The notes under the pieces were generated by a model. It made no database searches and was not told the origin of the DNA. It was given only the letters and a program-made list of their open reading frames with translations. The position numbers and the translations under genes were made by a program. Below, one piece after another: positions 37,399 to 49,611 of a stretch of 64,000 nt of DNA (position 1 is the first letter of the stretch; the number at the start of each line of letters is the position of its first letter). The stretch comes from Cyathus striatus (Eukaryota > Basidiomycota > Agaricomycetes > Agaricales > Nidulariaceae): contig JAOVFP010000002.1 in the NCBI GenBank assembly GCA_025738555.1, positions 2,666,001-2,730,000 on the forward strand. The letters run 5' to 3'.

Positions 37399-39317
37399 AT
37401 GGCTCCCCTTCATTCGGAACTCAATAGCACTCTTGGTGCTATATTCCTTGGAAATATTGGTGCAGCTGTGTGAGTCGACAGTTATTATCACGAACCAAGC
37501 CTTGGCTAATGATTGGAAGTTTGTACGGAATCACGACATTACAAACATTTTCTTACTACAAGAATTGTCAGAAGGACGGAGCGATGTTTCGGTTGTTGGT
37601 AAGGGTCTTCAAATGTCATATATATATATGACCTGAATTTCATTTTCAGATAGGCCTCTTATGGTTCGTATGCTTACTCTTCGCGACTCGCAGCTGCGGT
37701 AAACAGACCTATAGGATACTTGACTCTATTCATATGTCATTTATGACCCATGGTGTTTATCAGTATCTCGTAGTAGACTTCTCCAACCCCCTCGCGCTCA
37801 TGATGCCAACATGGTGAGTGATTACATCTTCCAAATACGGCATACTTACTTATTTATATAGGAGTCTCCTAGTAGGTAGCCCGAAGCTATATTTTTTGTC
37901 TGGTTGACCCTCCTATCTTGGCTTAGAGCCAAATATTCGTAACGGTGAGGGTCGGTGGAACTTGGGTTCATCATACTGTACTGACAAAATGTTTAGTGCA
38001 TAAGTGACTTCATTGTCCGAAGGTTGGCTTCTTACCTTCAATAAAATGTTGTTTTCGGCTTAACATTTCTGCAGCGTGTTTACTAGAAGAATATGGCTGC
38101 GTATGTTACTGCTACTGTTAGGGTTATGCACACTGAGTGTTCTGCAGTAAGCGGCCATAATCATTTCTTGTGTATATGCATCGTAAGCGATTCTGATCTT
38201 CCTCTCCAGTCTAGTACTAATCTTGTTAGATGATAACTTCCCTCTTCGTAGTTGGTGCGTGAACTGAAGTGGAAGTATCAGACACCCATCTTATTTGCTG
38301 CTCTAGCGTCTGGTTTCGGTCAGTGCAACCCTTAATGATCCACAAAAATATCAAACCTAATCCTTATTTCGATTGGATAGCCTTTGCGTGCAAAGCGTGA
38401 GTCACTTGTAAAGATCGACGACATCTATACAAAGAGCTAAACTTTCATTTTAGGTTTGTCCTTCGGTCATTTGCAAACATGATACGCGAAGAATCGGTAT
38501 GCCTATCTACACGTCGTAGTGACCAGTATTTAATCTTTTATCATACGATGCTAGTGGATGCTGTATGCAGGACTTGGTTCAGCTGTTGTCGCGGATGGCT
38601 TAGTGACCGTTTCACTGTGCTTCCTCTTGCAACGAAGTCGCACTGGTTTCAAGACGTCAGCACCGCTAAATCATGCTTAACTGAACCGCTCTAATAAGGT
38701 GCTCCAGAACAGATTCGGTAGTTAACATCCTTATGCTTTATAGCATCAACACCGGTAAGCATGTCTGCTTAAGCGATTTGAGTGTATCGAGGTTGCTGAG
38801 CTTGATCCAATAGGCCTCTTAACGTCGTACGTATATTTGCATCTGCGGCTTGGAGTTGGAACTAACCTTGTCGGGTTCAGCGTATGTGCGGCAGCTTCTT
38901 TCATAACCGTGAGTCCCGAGCTTCGAGCATCACCGAAACCCAACTAAATACCGCAATAGTACGCTATTTGGCCCGATGAGTTCATCTATATGGGTATATA
39001 CTTCGCCCTTAGCAAGCGTGAGTCCTGATGTCGACTGAGCTGCATTACACCTCAACTATGATCTATCTTGGCATCCAGTGTATGTCAACAGTCTTTTGGC
39101 AGTTTTGAATTCCCGAGCATCTCTTAGAGAACGAAAAGATGGCATATCGACTATCCCACAGTCACCTTCATCCATCGAATGCATATCCATGGGATTCGGG
39201 GCTAACACTGATTCTGACGTATCCCCTGTGCTGTCCAAACCTCGACCGGTGAGGATTTTGCCACCACCGCCGCTCCTGGCTGATCGCAGTTTAGTTCAGA
39301 TTCTCTGCTCGCTATAA
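37399..39317 (+). CDS. DUF6534-type seven-helix membrane protein, microexon-rich
   Basis: The starting block M-A-P-L-H-S-E-L-N-S-T-L-G-A and internal blocks such as T-C-I-S-D-F-I-V-R, F-T-R-R-I-W-L, G-S-A-V-V-A-D-G, Y-S-I-N-T-G-L-L-T-S and L-Y-V-N-S-L-L-A-V-L-N-S-R match the basidiomycete DUF6534 family, whose function is unknown. Exons found: 37399-37469, 37520-37598, 37650-37663, 37715-37813, 37862-37871, 37927-37944, 37997-38022, 38075-38100, 38148-38182, 38230-38254, 38307-38318, 38381-38396, 38454-38496, then 38571-38655, 38708-38754, 38814-38826, 38881-38908, 38960-39017, 39079-39317. All but one join in phase. The link between 38496 and 38571 is unresolved: a missed microexon or one-base error. 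Total length is about 315-325 residues. The cytosolic tail after the last helix is Ser/Pro-rich. Confidence 0.82.
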
Positions 39318-39458
39318 GGAGCCGGGTGTATCCTAAGTTTCCTTCATCATGCCTGAAGTGAACATAGAAAAGTGTCACGGACTTCGACGACCTGACATCG
39401 GTGGGTCTAGTTAGAACGAACAACAGATGTGATTCGTATCGAAATGTTGTACAAGTTC

Positions 39459-41937
39459 TTAGAGGGGATGTGCTAGTGTAATGTTGTTGAGTAAATTCAT
39501 TCCGGGCATCCTGAAGGTATCCTGCGTGATCGTAGTGGGCAGAAAACCGTCCAAGAACATCAACATCTGCGGTGACTGCGTGCTATATTTTGGCCACTGT
39601 GTGCTGGTCCCTCCGTTAGGATCGAGCGTAACAACAAAACGGATGAGGAAGTCTGTCAACTCCTGACCGCCGAAGATGTTAAGCAAATCTGAAGTATGCA
39701 TCTTAGACCATCGAATTATCAGCATTACCAATTCCTGATGGAGATTGGGCTAACTCACAGAACCTAGGTAAGGAAGAGTCTTAAATCTTTTACTCACTGT
39801 ACCCGAGGTTATTGGTCCGCGAGCGTGAAGAAATGGGAAAGGGCTCACAATAAACAAAAATATCCTGTTTGCCTGACCGATTCTGCAGCAGCCACCGGCG
39901 TGGAGCTTGGAAGATAAAATCCCCTTGAAGGGCGGCAAGCCGCTTGAATTGGAGAGACAGCACGTCGGTGAATCCCGTGTCGAAGGGAGATCCTTCGGTA
40001 ACATCTGCAGTATAAATCTGCGCGAGTTGGCTGATTTCGGCAGTTGATACACCAAGACCAGCCCATAGAGTATTCTGAACGTAGTCTCTGAACTGACTTT
40101 CTGTACTAGATGTTCGAAGATTTTTGGCGCTCATGTGCCACAGGATGAGGGACGGCACTTACGTGACATTTAGAGTGGAAAGTGAGAAAAGGGTTCCTTC
40201 GTCGTCGCAGTCGCCTGGAAGGCACGAAGTGCGTGAAATGAGAAGGAGCACACATGTATATGGAGTTACGCACCTGTTACGAATGGAATGTTCGCAACAA
40301 TACCTTGCTGCACTAGCTTCTGCGGGTGATCAGTAATGAAGACACCATCTGTACGGGGAGGCCAAGCTAAATTCAGAGACTAGAGAAGCCACGGTGAGCA
40401 GAAATAATCCAATAGAACATTCGTTGGAGAGGATCAAACCTGGTAGTCAAATATCCCTGGGGATCGGTCAACTGCAGCCTTCAACACAGGGTATGGAAGA
40501 GCACGTAGGCATGATAACGTATCCGCTGCTCCCGAGCATCCGGTTTGTGATACAAGTGCGTCGTAATGCTGCTGTCCGCTGGTGATATCGCCAACGGGTA
40601 AGGGGGAACCTGACTGCATGAACGCCGCACGGAAGAGACCTCAGTGTTTCCGTTGTTGGCGACCATGTGCAGTCCCGCAGAGATGGCACCAGCAGATTCA
40701 CCCCAACTAGAGAACGATTGATACTCGTTAAGCCGAAAAGGACAAATTTTCGTACATAGTAACTTTGGCAGGATCGCCTCCAAATGCTCCGATGTACTTT
40801 TGTATCCATCTTAGGGCTTGTCGTTCTGTCGGCTTCAGCCGTTAGATATGAAGATCATGGGGACATAAACTTTCATACGATCTTGTAAACCAAGGTTGCC
40901 AACACCGGCGGCTTTCACTTCTTTGCTAGCTAAAAATCCAAAGCCTACCAAAAATGTTGAATCCTGCGCAAACCTTAGAGAGACCATTTCAACCCCACCT
41001 GAAAGCCTAGTGACAAACTAGTACCTGCCGGACACTGAACAAAAGCACTCTCACCTGTAATTGATGCTAGTGAAAATGATCGGCATTCCAAGGGCGATTG
41101 ACCGGCTCACGATCAGGCCCCCGTCGTAGCTATTGTGGAGCGATTATCCCAGTAATGAGGAGCGCACTCTGAGAAGACGGACTTATCGCTTACAGAGGAA
41201 ACGAGGGCGTCCCTCGTTCAAACCCACCTTGAAGGACATTCCAGGCGACATAGAGCTTAACATGGATCAGATTTCTTACCTCCGAAGATCCACTACATGT
41301 CATATTAGCTTATTCTCCCAAGCAATGAATCATTGCGCAGCATACCATGACCACAGGAAGCTTAGAGGATGGAGTAGCGGTGGCAGGTTTGATAACATTG
41401 ATGGTTAAACCTACGTTTAGGTATAAACAAGAGATCGAAGAGAAGGCCGCTGTACGTACAATCCTCGTCATCTGGAAAGATGGCATTCACTCCAAGGTTC
41501 ACGAGGAAGTCGATGGTCTCCGCTGGTAGTCCGGGGGGCAGCGGCAATCCTGTATTCTGCTGTGGACAAGCTGGTCCAAAAGCGGTGGCCACTTGTGACC
41601 CCGTGTATGGTGCTATGGGCTGAGGAAGACGGAATCGTAAATCTCCTACACTGTTCATTACATCGTCAGTCCATGTGTTTCTTCGGAAGTCGTGGATTCA
41701 GGCTTACGGAGGCTGAGCAAACGGGATTCCCAAAAACTGTGACACGGCTCCAGACGCAAGGCCAGTAAAAGTGGCATTGTCAAGGGTCACTGTTGGACCT
41801 GCAAGAGCCGCGGCTAGTGCTCCGCCTCCCCGAGTATCAGACAGGTAACGAGTTGGACAACTCTATACATACTAATTGCTGCAAGCGAGCAGTGTGCTTG
41901 TGAGGATCAACAACCTCTCCGCTTTTATGGCATACAT
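39459..41937 (-). CDS. secreted type-B carboxylesterase/lipase
   Basis: Minus-strand multi-exon gene. It starts at the ATG at 41937 with a hydrophobic leader (L-L-I-L-T-S-T-L-L-A-C-S), then V-T-L-D-N-A-T-F-T-G, L-G-I-P-F-A-Q-P-P-V-G-D-L-R-F-R, D-D-E-D-C near 41450, Y-D-G-G-L-I-V near 41120, G-F-G-F-L-A-S-K-E near 40930 and N-L-G-L-Q-D. The nucleophile elbow is G-E-S-A-G-A near 40705. The C-terminal exon has the catalytic-His-like H-T-S-D-L-L-N-I-F-G-G and ends at 39459. This is the cholinesterase-like alpha/beta hydrolase family that includes Candida rugosa-type lipases; it would hydrolyse esters outside the cell. The frame slips by one base near 40635-40642 (after N-G-N-T-E; one G short of the family reading), with the next frame continuing F-R-A-A-F-M-Q-S-G. 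The junction between the signal exon and the mature start is also not resolved. Confidence 0.8.
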
Positions 41938-42980
41938 TTTGCTCCGGCTACAAGTTTTACACCACGGACAAGATATACTGTCAATCAAGAAGTCCGGTCA
42001 CGGGAGATACAGTCCACGCGTCGACAGTGAAGGCACTCGAGGACATGTCACTCTCGAGAATTATCAAATTCACACAAACCTATTTTCAGGGGAAAATGAT
42101 GATGGCCATGAGCAGTTTATCACATATAAGTCACTCAGCATATGATATTACGCAGCATGTACGTCTTCGACAATTGCTTGAGCAGCCATATGACAGGAAC
42201 GTACATCCACGTTACGCGCCGAAGGATCGTAGAATTACATGAATATAGTATTTGCTATTCATTACTACATATCTGGAATGCCAGCAGTTAAACAGTTACG
42301 CTCGAAAGGCACCAGAGATATCTTCGAGAACTCACCATCACTTCCATTTACAACATTCTGAGTTCCACATTTGCTCCCTTCCCTCGTGAGTCGTGTATCG
42401 CCGTTACATGGTTACAAATATAAAGTTACCCAGTAGCAGGCTTTTAGAAAGCAACCTTCAACGTTTTAACATGATTTGAACTGTCAAATTCAATGACAAG
42501 CAGTTGGCCGTTACGTTCTTTGCAATGCGGCCCTTTGGTTGTTTGGATTAAGTAGTTCGCCATCAGTATCGGTGTGTTCGGTGTTCGTCGGAGTCTCGGA
42601 GTCGCAGTCGCGGTTTGATTGGAGGAGCACGTGACAAGCTTTGCTGGCGGCTAAAGCCGAAGCCATTATTTCTCCGATTTCATTTCAACTTCAAACTTGA
42701 CTTCAACAATCAACCTTGCTGTAGTATATTACCATCCCATGCCTATTTGCACTACATGCACAAAATCAGTGGACTTCTTATATACCGTTTACGAATCTGA
42801 ATACAACCTTAGGCTGGAACAATGTGTTCGTGTGGCTCCTCATTCGAGGATTGATAGAAGTTGCTAATTACAATCTTCCCCACAACTTCTTAGTCCAAGT
42901 GCCAACAATTCGTGGATCCATATGTAGAACATGACTCTCTAACTCTTTTAATAGATCTTATTCTCTTGAAAAGAGGAGTT

Positions 42981-43263
42981 TATCGGCATTTATTATATAA
43001 CCAAGGGTCCAAACCACGGAGGCTTTTCAGTAGCAAGAATACTCCCTACTACTACAAATGATTCTGCCAAAGAAAATGTTTCCGTTAATATGGACTCCGA
43101 GGAAGATACCCAACCATCTACATGGAGTAAAATCACCTTCGATATACTTAATAAGGGAGATAAGGTGCAGCTGAATGGGACTGACCTGGATGGTAGCTTA
43201 ACTAACATCCAAGTTTTTTACAGCACAGATGGCTTCTTGCTTCGCGCCTCGGAGGAATACTAG
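42981..43263 (+). CDS. possible exon of a small unknown protein
   Basis: An open stretch with good coding character reads G-P-N-H-G-G-F-S-V-A-R, K-I-T-F-D-I-L-N-K-G-D-K-V-Q-L-N-G and ends F-L-L-R-A-S-E-E-Y before TAG. The first in-frame ATG is near 43090, but the open frame begins earlier, so an upstream exon is likely. Another open piece at about 42815-42920 (N-N-V-F-V-W-L-L-I-R-G) could belong to it. No family is recognised. Confidence 0.3.
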
Positions 43264-43394
43264 TATTTCTAGATGCATGTACGCATGAACTTCCGTTCCT
43301 GTTCCCAAAATATCACTAACACCAACTTCCAGTCATTCGATGGAGCTATTTAAGTAAAGTACTTAATTTCCGCCAAGATAGCTAATTGACAAAT

Positions 43395-44188
43395 ATGACA
43401 GACAGAAATCATCCGTACAAAGCGTCGCCGTGGTCAGAACAGAATCTGACAGATTTCATCCGCGTGTTGTTAGGTTGTTTCGCTGGTTAGTGGACTTCGT
43501 TAGTCCATCACAAGCCGCGGGATTTGAAAGGTGATTTTGATAATAGAAACATTGGCTTTTCATTTCGGCATCATCCTGGCGTGCTATATCGTCCTTAAAG
43601 GAATGGACTGGATGCGTTCCTGGAGAAGACAAACGGTCTCGCCTTCACGTTCCGGTATTAGACAAGAATTTAGGTGGATTATTTTACCTTTTCGTACTTA
43701 CAATTACGCTAATCTAATTACCATCCCGTAGGATTTCACTTATCCCACTGAGCCTGTTTTATTCATCCCTGACGAAACTCTTTCTCCTCTTCCTTTTAAC
43801 TATTTGGCTTCCCAGTTCGACTCCGGTATCTCCGTCAACTGATAGGTACCTTGCAGAGTATCTAGAAGAGCTATTGGGAACCAACGTTACTTACTTCTCT
43901 CGTGCCCTTGAATTTTTAGACGACGATAAGATTGATAAGGAGTGGGTCGTTCGGAATATTCTTGGGGGTATGTCTGCTGGGTTCGGATTACGAGGTATTT
44001 ATTCATAAACACAATTTTATTCATGCTGACTGTTTGAGTCAGTTATTTTGGATATCCATCCATTTTTTACCACACTTATTATTCTTGCGGGATGGACATC
44101 GAAGTCGATGATGGCTAGTTTGATCGGCGCGTGGGCGAGCGGTGATCAAAGGACTGGGGAAGACTGGCTAGCGTATAGTATCCCTTAA
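43395..44188 (+). CDS. unknown membrane protein
   Basis: Four exons (43395-43473, 43547-43673, 43732-43994, 44043-44188) join in phase to 204 residues. The start M-T-D-R-N-H-P-Y-K-A is hydrophilic. Hydrophobic segments follow at about residues 27-45 (F-H-F-G-I-I-L-A-C-Y-I-V-L), 69-98 (L-F-L-L-F-L-L-T-I-W-L) and 160-176 (F-F-T-T-L-I-I-L-A-G-W), so two or three membrane helices are likely. Between the last two lies an acidic helical region (Y-L-E-E-L-L-G-T and A-L-E-F-L-D-D-D-K). No conserved family is recognised. Clean splice phases support a real gene. Confidence 0.6.
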
Positions 44189-45122
44189 CGACACTTGGAA
44201 AAGCTATTTATTACGAGGATTTAGGATTTGGATCCACTTGGATTAAGTATAATGATAATGTGGTCTGGTGAATTTGGGCTATGAACACGTTTCATTATGT
44301 AGAACTTATGTTCTATCAGTTCCATAATTGAACTCATTCAACTAAGTAATGGAAATACTTAATGCTTGACTACTGCTATAAAACTATCAATTATATACTA
44401 AGTACGCAAAACCACATAAAACATTATAAATTATATAAAACTGTTAGCGTCACACTGTCAATGTAACGGTTTTACTATTAAATCTTCTTGTACAGAAGGT
44501 AAGCGCATCGCGCTTATTGAGTTGATTAGGCGCTGTTGATCATCGGTGCGAAGAACAAATAAAGGGTCGGACTCAGACCCAACTCGGACCTACCGGGCCC
44601 AACAACCAACCAACACCATCGAAGGAGTCATATGATGGAGACAGCTCCGTCCCTAAACTTCTGAATGCTATGTCCTCCAGAAGAGGTACTTACCTCACTG
44701 GTAGTGCGCTAGAACGAGCTGTGTTGCCCAAGTGTTGTGTAAGCTTCCTGAATCCTCGTTACCCCTCCTATCTAGTACATCATGATCTACTTCCAAGAAA
44801 AGCTTCCCCGTGAATTCAAACGCCAGCACTCGGCTGCAGATATCACATACATTCCTAGCAGACAGGTAATGGATATTAGGAAGCATTTAGAGGAGGAGTG
44901 ATAATGTTATTATATGTATACGCATCCATCGTACGTTACAGTATCAAAATTACGCTGTACAATACAAATGATGCAATACAGAGACATCAGTATGGCCAGT
45001 AATCCCACCAAATACAATTCACATTCTTCCAGAACAATGGGCCGACGTCTATACTCGTTTCTAGTCTGAATCATGAATCTTAGTCCCTCGTATTATTGAA
45101 CCAGAGATGGCAGTAGGTGTGA
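44189..45122. other. intergenic, AT-rich
   Basis: No gene is seen. 44340-44480 is strongly AT-rich with short direct repeats (A-T-A-A-A-A-C motifs). It holds the 3' regions of the two converging genes. Confidence 0.4.
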
Positions 45123-46419
45123 TTATGAAGGTGGGGAACGAGTAGGTCGATAATTGGAAGGATAGCTGGGAACAGGCGTAGATGGACGACTCGAGTGGTA
45201 CCAGTTTGTGTCACTATAACGATAAATGGGAGGGAGCCTCGGAGAAGGTGGATAGTCAGAGACATGAGCTGGATAGTCGGGAGTAGGCATGGATGGATGT
45301 AGTGTGTCCGAGGTTGGGTAGTGGTCTGAATAATTGTAGTAAGGAGATGGCACATGGGATCCCGGAGTTGGTGGATAGTTTGAGGTTTGTGGATAGTTAG
45401 GGGCAGGCAGGGACAACGAATCACTCGAAGGTTCGTTGTAGGGATACGGAGATAGTGGAACTTCTCTAGGGGTCATACACAATCTATCGCGCGAGGTAAG
45501 ATTGTACGTGGACGCATCATAGCGCTCCGGAGATAATGGAGGACTAGCGGCGCGGTTTGGAGTAGGCATTGTAGAAGGCGCCCAAGAACCAAACTCCCAG
45601 CTCGGATTATTGGAACTATGTACGTATACCGGTTCAGCGGGCCTATGATCATCCACAAGCCTCGTGCTCTCATCCAAATTACCAACACGCAGCGAGGATC
45701 TCCAATACGTCGTCCCATTATACGTGATGGACTCCCTCGAATCAGAAACCAACGGAGACTCAGAATCAGCATGATTTGTGAGCATAGGCATTGTATTCAT
45801 CGGTGGCTCATCCCGCCCACTGTACTCTGAGTCGGGAAAACGCAGACTACTCGCATTTGAATCACCAGCATAATGCGGAATAATCCGCTGCACCCTCCCA
45901 TTATCCACGATGAACCCCAGGCCCAAGTCTGGTGGAAATGCACCACTGGAAGTTGACGAGGTGTGATTTTGTGGATTAGGTGGTGGCATGTTAGATGTTG
46001 AACTTGGTGCGTTGTTTGATGGATTAAACGTGTTGGCTGCAGCAGCACCATCAATGCGCGTAGTATCGGTATACCTATTCCAACTTCCACCAGTGCTTTC
46101 CCAAATGTAATCATAGGTACGCTCTGCGCCAGAAGACGCTCTATAATCCTCGGAGCCGGGTTGCGGATGTCAAGTACCCGACGGGTGTGTAGTTCATGAA
46201 AGTGGGTGGTGAGTTGTACGATGAAGAACCATCGCTGTTGATAGAATATGACGGATATGCAACAGTGCTGTTACAAGACGTTTCATTGGAACCACCCGCC
46301 CATGCCGTGCTTCTTTCAATGGTTGTACTACCATTATTCGTCGACGAGCCAAGCACCGCAGAACACGCTAACGCCGACGTTGTGTTGTCAGCACTATAAC
46401 TATAATCGCCGTTGCTCAT
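45123..46419 (-). CDS. Tyr/Pro/Ser-rich disordered protein
   Basis: Two exons (46178-46419 and 45123-46140) join in phase 2 to 419 residues. The start is M-S-N-G-D-Y-S-Y-S-A-D. The N-terminal part is Asn/Ser/Thr-rich, and the C-terminal 150 residues are dominated by repeated P-x-Y-P and S-D-Y-P-P-S/T-P type motifs. No signal peptide, helix or known domain is visible. Low-complexity Pro/Tyr repeats of this kind occur in scaffold or nuclear regulatory proteins, but nothing here decides between them. The intron is short (37 bp), with a GTACTT donor and ATTATAG acceptor that restores the frame exactly. Confidence 0.65.
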
Positions 46420-46715
46420 CTGGAAGTAAAACGATGGTTAGTACGATGCAAATGTAAAGTGTAACGAAAGGAGTTTATATACGAACGCCATATTAATTGA
46501 AACGTGTTATTCATGACAACTGAATACCGGTATATTGAGTGAATTCATGAATGTGGGCAGGGCGTGGAAGCTTTTGGTACACAAAGCCAAATACAATTGT
46601 CGGAACCAAAACGGAACGCTCACATAGCTTCAAGTTACTTCTCCAAGACGGTATATTCGCATCTAAGTAGATTAGCAATGCAACAAAGCAATATCATAGC
46701 ACATCTCCTAGTCCA

Positions 46716-48034
46716 TCAATACCAATCCTTCAAGAATTCATCCACAACCTCCACGAACTCCTCCGGCCTACAAATAAATCAGTACAACATACAATCATAT
46801 TAAAGGAGGGACTTACTTCTCCGCGTGAACTATCCCAACTACATCAACAAAAGACAAACTAAAAAAGAAGAAAGAAAACGCACCCCAATGACCCGTATCC
46901 AAAGTCTTAACCCACCGAGCGGGGAAAAACTCTTCCAAAGTGTGCATATTGTGTTTATTGATATACCTATTCTCCTCAGTCCTATCCTCCTATCAAACAC
47001 GAAAAACAAACGCACCTGCTCTTTGAGCCCTTAACGAACAACGTTGGGCCTTTAAATATGCACTCGCCAGGCTCGTAGGGAAAGTCCCCGATATCGGGGA
47101 TGGACTCGTGTAAGATGTCGAGTGGGACGCGGAATTTGCATGTTGGATTTGCGGGTGTGAGAGGGAGGAGGTTCGTTAATAAAAAGTGTCTTATCGACAC
47201 GTCCTTTAATGGGATTATCATTCATATCACACGATGTAAAGAAAGGGGAAAGAGACATACACGCTCATATCTCTCCAAAAAATCCAACGCCTCCTTTTCG
47301 ATTTCAACCCCTCTGCTTCAATCTTGCGCATTGCGTCCACGTATCCTCTGAACTCGGATGATATTTTGCCTTTGGCGGGTGCGATGTCTACTACGATGAG
47401 GTTTTTGATGAGGTTTGAGGAGGGGGGCGATTGGAGGGCTGTTGTCATTGCTGCTTTTCCTCCCCTGTTTGTTGGTTTGTTAGATTAGGATGGTGGAGGG
47501 AGAGAGAGGGGACGGACATGGAGTGTCCCATGAGGGTTGTCTGGGATAATTTGTGCTGTTGGAGGAAGTGTATTACGTCTGAAGCCATGTGTGGATATGT
47601 CATTGGTCGGATGTGGGGTGAGTGCCCTTGATTTCGTAAATCCTACTCCGTCTCATATAAGTCTACTTACCAGTGAACATGAAGAAGGTCATACCAGAGC
47701 ATATACAGGCATACCCATCTGCTCTGCGAACTTTCTCGCTAGTGTGGTCCAGTTGCGTTTTGACCCGCTGTTCGCGTTCAGATTGTGTCAGTTTAGAGGT
47801 AGGAGGGGGACGTACAATAGTCCATGGAGAATTACGAGTGATCCATCGTTGGTGCGCGTTTCTGGTTCGTGGAGGGAGTATTCGAGGTTGACGGGGGTGA
47901 GTGTGGATGTGGATGTGGATGAGAAGCGTGTTGCTGCTAGGGATGTTAGTGATTTTACGGGAGAGAGGAGGGGATGTACTTTGTCGGGGTAGTGAGCGAA
48001 GGATTGTCGAGCGTAGAGAGAGTGGTCCTGTCAT
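46716..48034 (-). CDS. alpha/beta hydrolase, ABHD11/Imo32 type, copy A
   Basis: A multi-exon minus-strand gene from the ATG at 48034 to the TGA at 46716. Family blocks are D-L-R-N-Q-G-H-S-P-H, the nucleophile elbow G-H-S-M-G-G-K (Ser present, split by an intron), L-I-V-V-D-I-A-P, D-F-P-Y-E-P and the catalytic His in D-T-G-H-W-V-H-A-E-K-P-E-E-F. Family knowledge: Imo32/ABHD11 are mitochondrial serine hydrolases; the Arg/Ser-rich N-terminus would fit a targeting peptide. One frameshift is seen near 47293-47299 (TCG-AAA-AGG-AGG, one base short of the reading seen in copy B), after which the family sequence continues in another frame. Otherwise it is complete. It is divergent from copy B, with only 248 bp between the start codons. 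Confidence 0.72.
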
Positions 48035-48282
48035 TTCTACAGAGAGCGGGACAGGTCGAGTTGGGTCTGGGTCTGGGTCTGCGCCGGCCGGCCCGTGGCA
48101 TTTGGCTGTAGCTTCTTAAATTTCATAAAGCTCTTGGTAAACAGAACGCGACGCGTCTGAAGGCTTTGGTAAGCAAAGCCAAATACGCGGGTCGGCACAA
48201 TTTGGACATTCTCCTCGACACCAAAGAAATTGTACACGTCCCATTCCGCTCGTTTCTCTGCGGGATTTCCATCTCGGAGGTA
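48035..48282. promoter_or_regulatory. short bidirectional promoter between hydrolase copies A and B
   Basis: The two related hydrolase genes start 248 bp apart in opposite directions, so both promoters must lie here. The middle is GC-rich near 48060-48100 and contains G-G-G-T-C-T repeats. No TATA box was seen. Confidence 0.5.
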
Positions 48283-49611
48283 ATGGCTGGAACACTTGCA
48301 CTGCGCTCGACGCTTCGATCAATATCCCGCGCTCCCAGATTCTCTGGTACGTATTTCTCCTCCCTCCATTTACAACATACTACTTAACACTCCAGCAGCA
48401 ACTCGGTTCTCATCCACATCTACACTCACCCCCGTCAAGCTCGAATATACTCTCTACGAACCACCATCCCGTAGCACCGATGAACCACTCGTTATCCTCC
48501 CGGGACTATTGTACGTCCCACTAACCACCTCCCACCTCACATCTAACGCAAGGTTATAAACAGCGCTGCAAAGCGTACCTGGGCAGGCTTTGCCAAAAAG
48601 TTCGCAGAGCAACTAGGTATGCCCGTATACGTCCTTGTAAGTTCCCCGCTTTACCTATCTACCATGCTGAACGAAGAGTAGGACCTCCGAAACCAAGGAG
48701 AATCACCACACGCCCGACCAATGACATACCCACACATGGCATCAGACGTCATCCACTTCCTCAAACAGCACAACTTCCCCAATCCAACGCTAATGGGCCA
48801 CTGCATGTCCGTCCTTTTCCCTCTTCCGAGATATGACTAACGCCAACTGTAGCGGTGGAAAGGTCGCAATGACAGTCGCGTTCCAAACGGAATCTACGCG
48901 TCTAGTGGAGAATCTGATAGTGGTAGACGCTGCCCCTCAAAAGAGTAAACTGTTTCCCAAGGCCGAGCGATACCTCGACGGAATGCGTATTCTTGAAGAG
49001 GAAGAGTTGTCATCGAAAGAGGAAGCAATGGAGTTTATGAAGGAATATGAACCTGTGTGCCCCTTCTTCCCTCTTTCTTTCTCATTCCAACTAACTCATC
49101 AACACAGAACGTAACAATGCGACACATCATACTATCCAACCTCCTCCCTATAACACCCACAAACCCAGTATGCAAATTCTGCATCCCACTCGACATCATT
49201 CAAAAGTCCATTCCCGCGCTCGAAGATTTCCCTTACGAGCCCACCACACCCAATGAAAAGAAGTTTACGGGCCCTGCGTTATTCGTAGCTGGCAGAATGA
49301 GTAATCAAATAGGAAACTACTTGCCTCGGTTTGGTAATATGTTCCCGTGTGCGAGGGTGGATAAGTGGGATACGGGACATTGGGGTGCGTATTTCTTTCT
49401 ATCTCGATGTGTTCAGCTACTGATTGGATTTACGAATAGTTCACGTGGAGAAGTAAGTCCTTTGATTGTACCCATGCATGCTAGTACTCATTGTTTTTGT
49501 AGGCCTACAGAGTTCGTGGCGAACATGGTGATGCACATTCAAGATGTGAAAGAGTGCATGAAGGATAGACGGATGGAGTATATGATTATGATTTGTTGCT
49601 TGCTTAAATAG
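48283..49611 (+). CDS. alpha/beta hydrolase, ABHD11/Imo32 type, copy B (Ser-to-Cys nucleophile)
   Basis: Eight exons (48283-48346, 48396-48510, 48564-48636, 48682-48806, 48853-49054, 49108-49384, 49440-49452, 49503-49611) join without any frame break to 325 residues. The N-terminus (A-L-R-S-T-L-R-S-I-S-R-A) looks like a mitochondrial targeting peptide. The fold is the same as copy A: L-V-I-L-P-G-L, D-L-R-N-Q-G-E-S-P-H-A-R-P-M, D-F-P-Y-E-P and a catalytic His284 in D-T-G-H-W-V-H-V-E-K-P. The nucleophile position, however, is Cys125 (codon TGC at 48802-48804), reading G-H-C-I-G-G-K where copy A has G-H-S-M-G-G-K. The C-terminus is also unlike copy A (M-I-C-C-L-L-K). It could be a thiol variant with changed activity or a first step of decay. 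Confidence 0.8.

Noticed and set aside
47663..48034. 123-codon minus-strand frame as a separate gene
   Set aside because: It is the first exon of hydrolase copy A read through its introns in the wrong frame.
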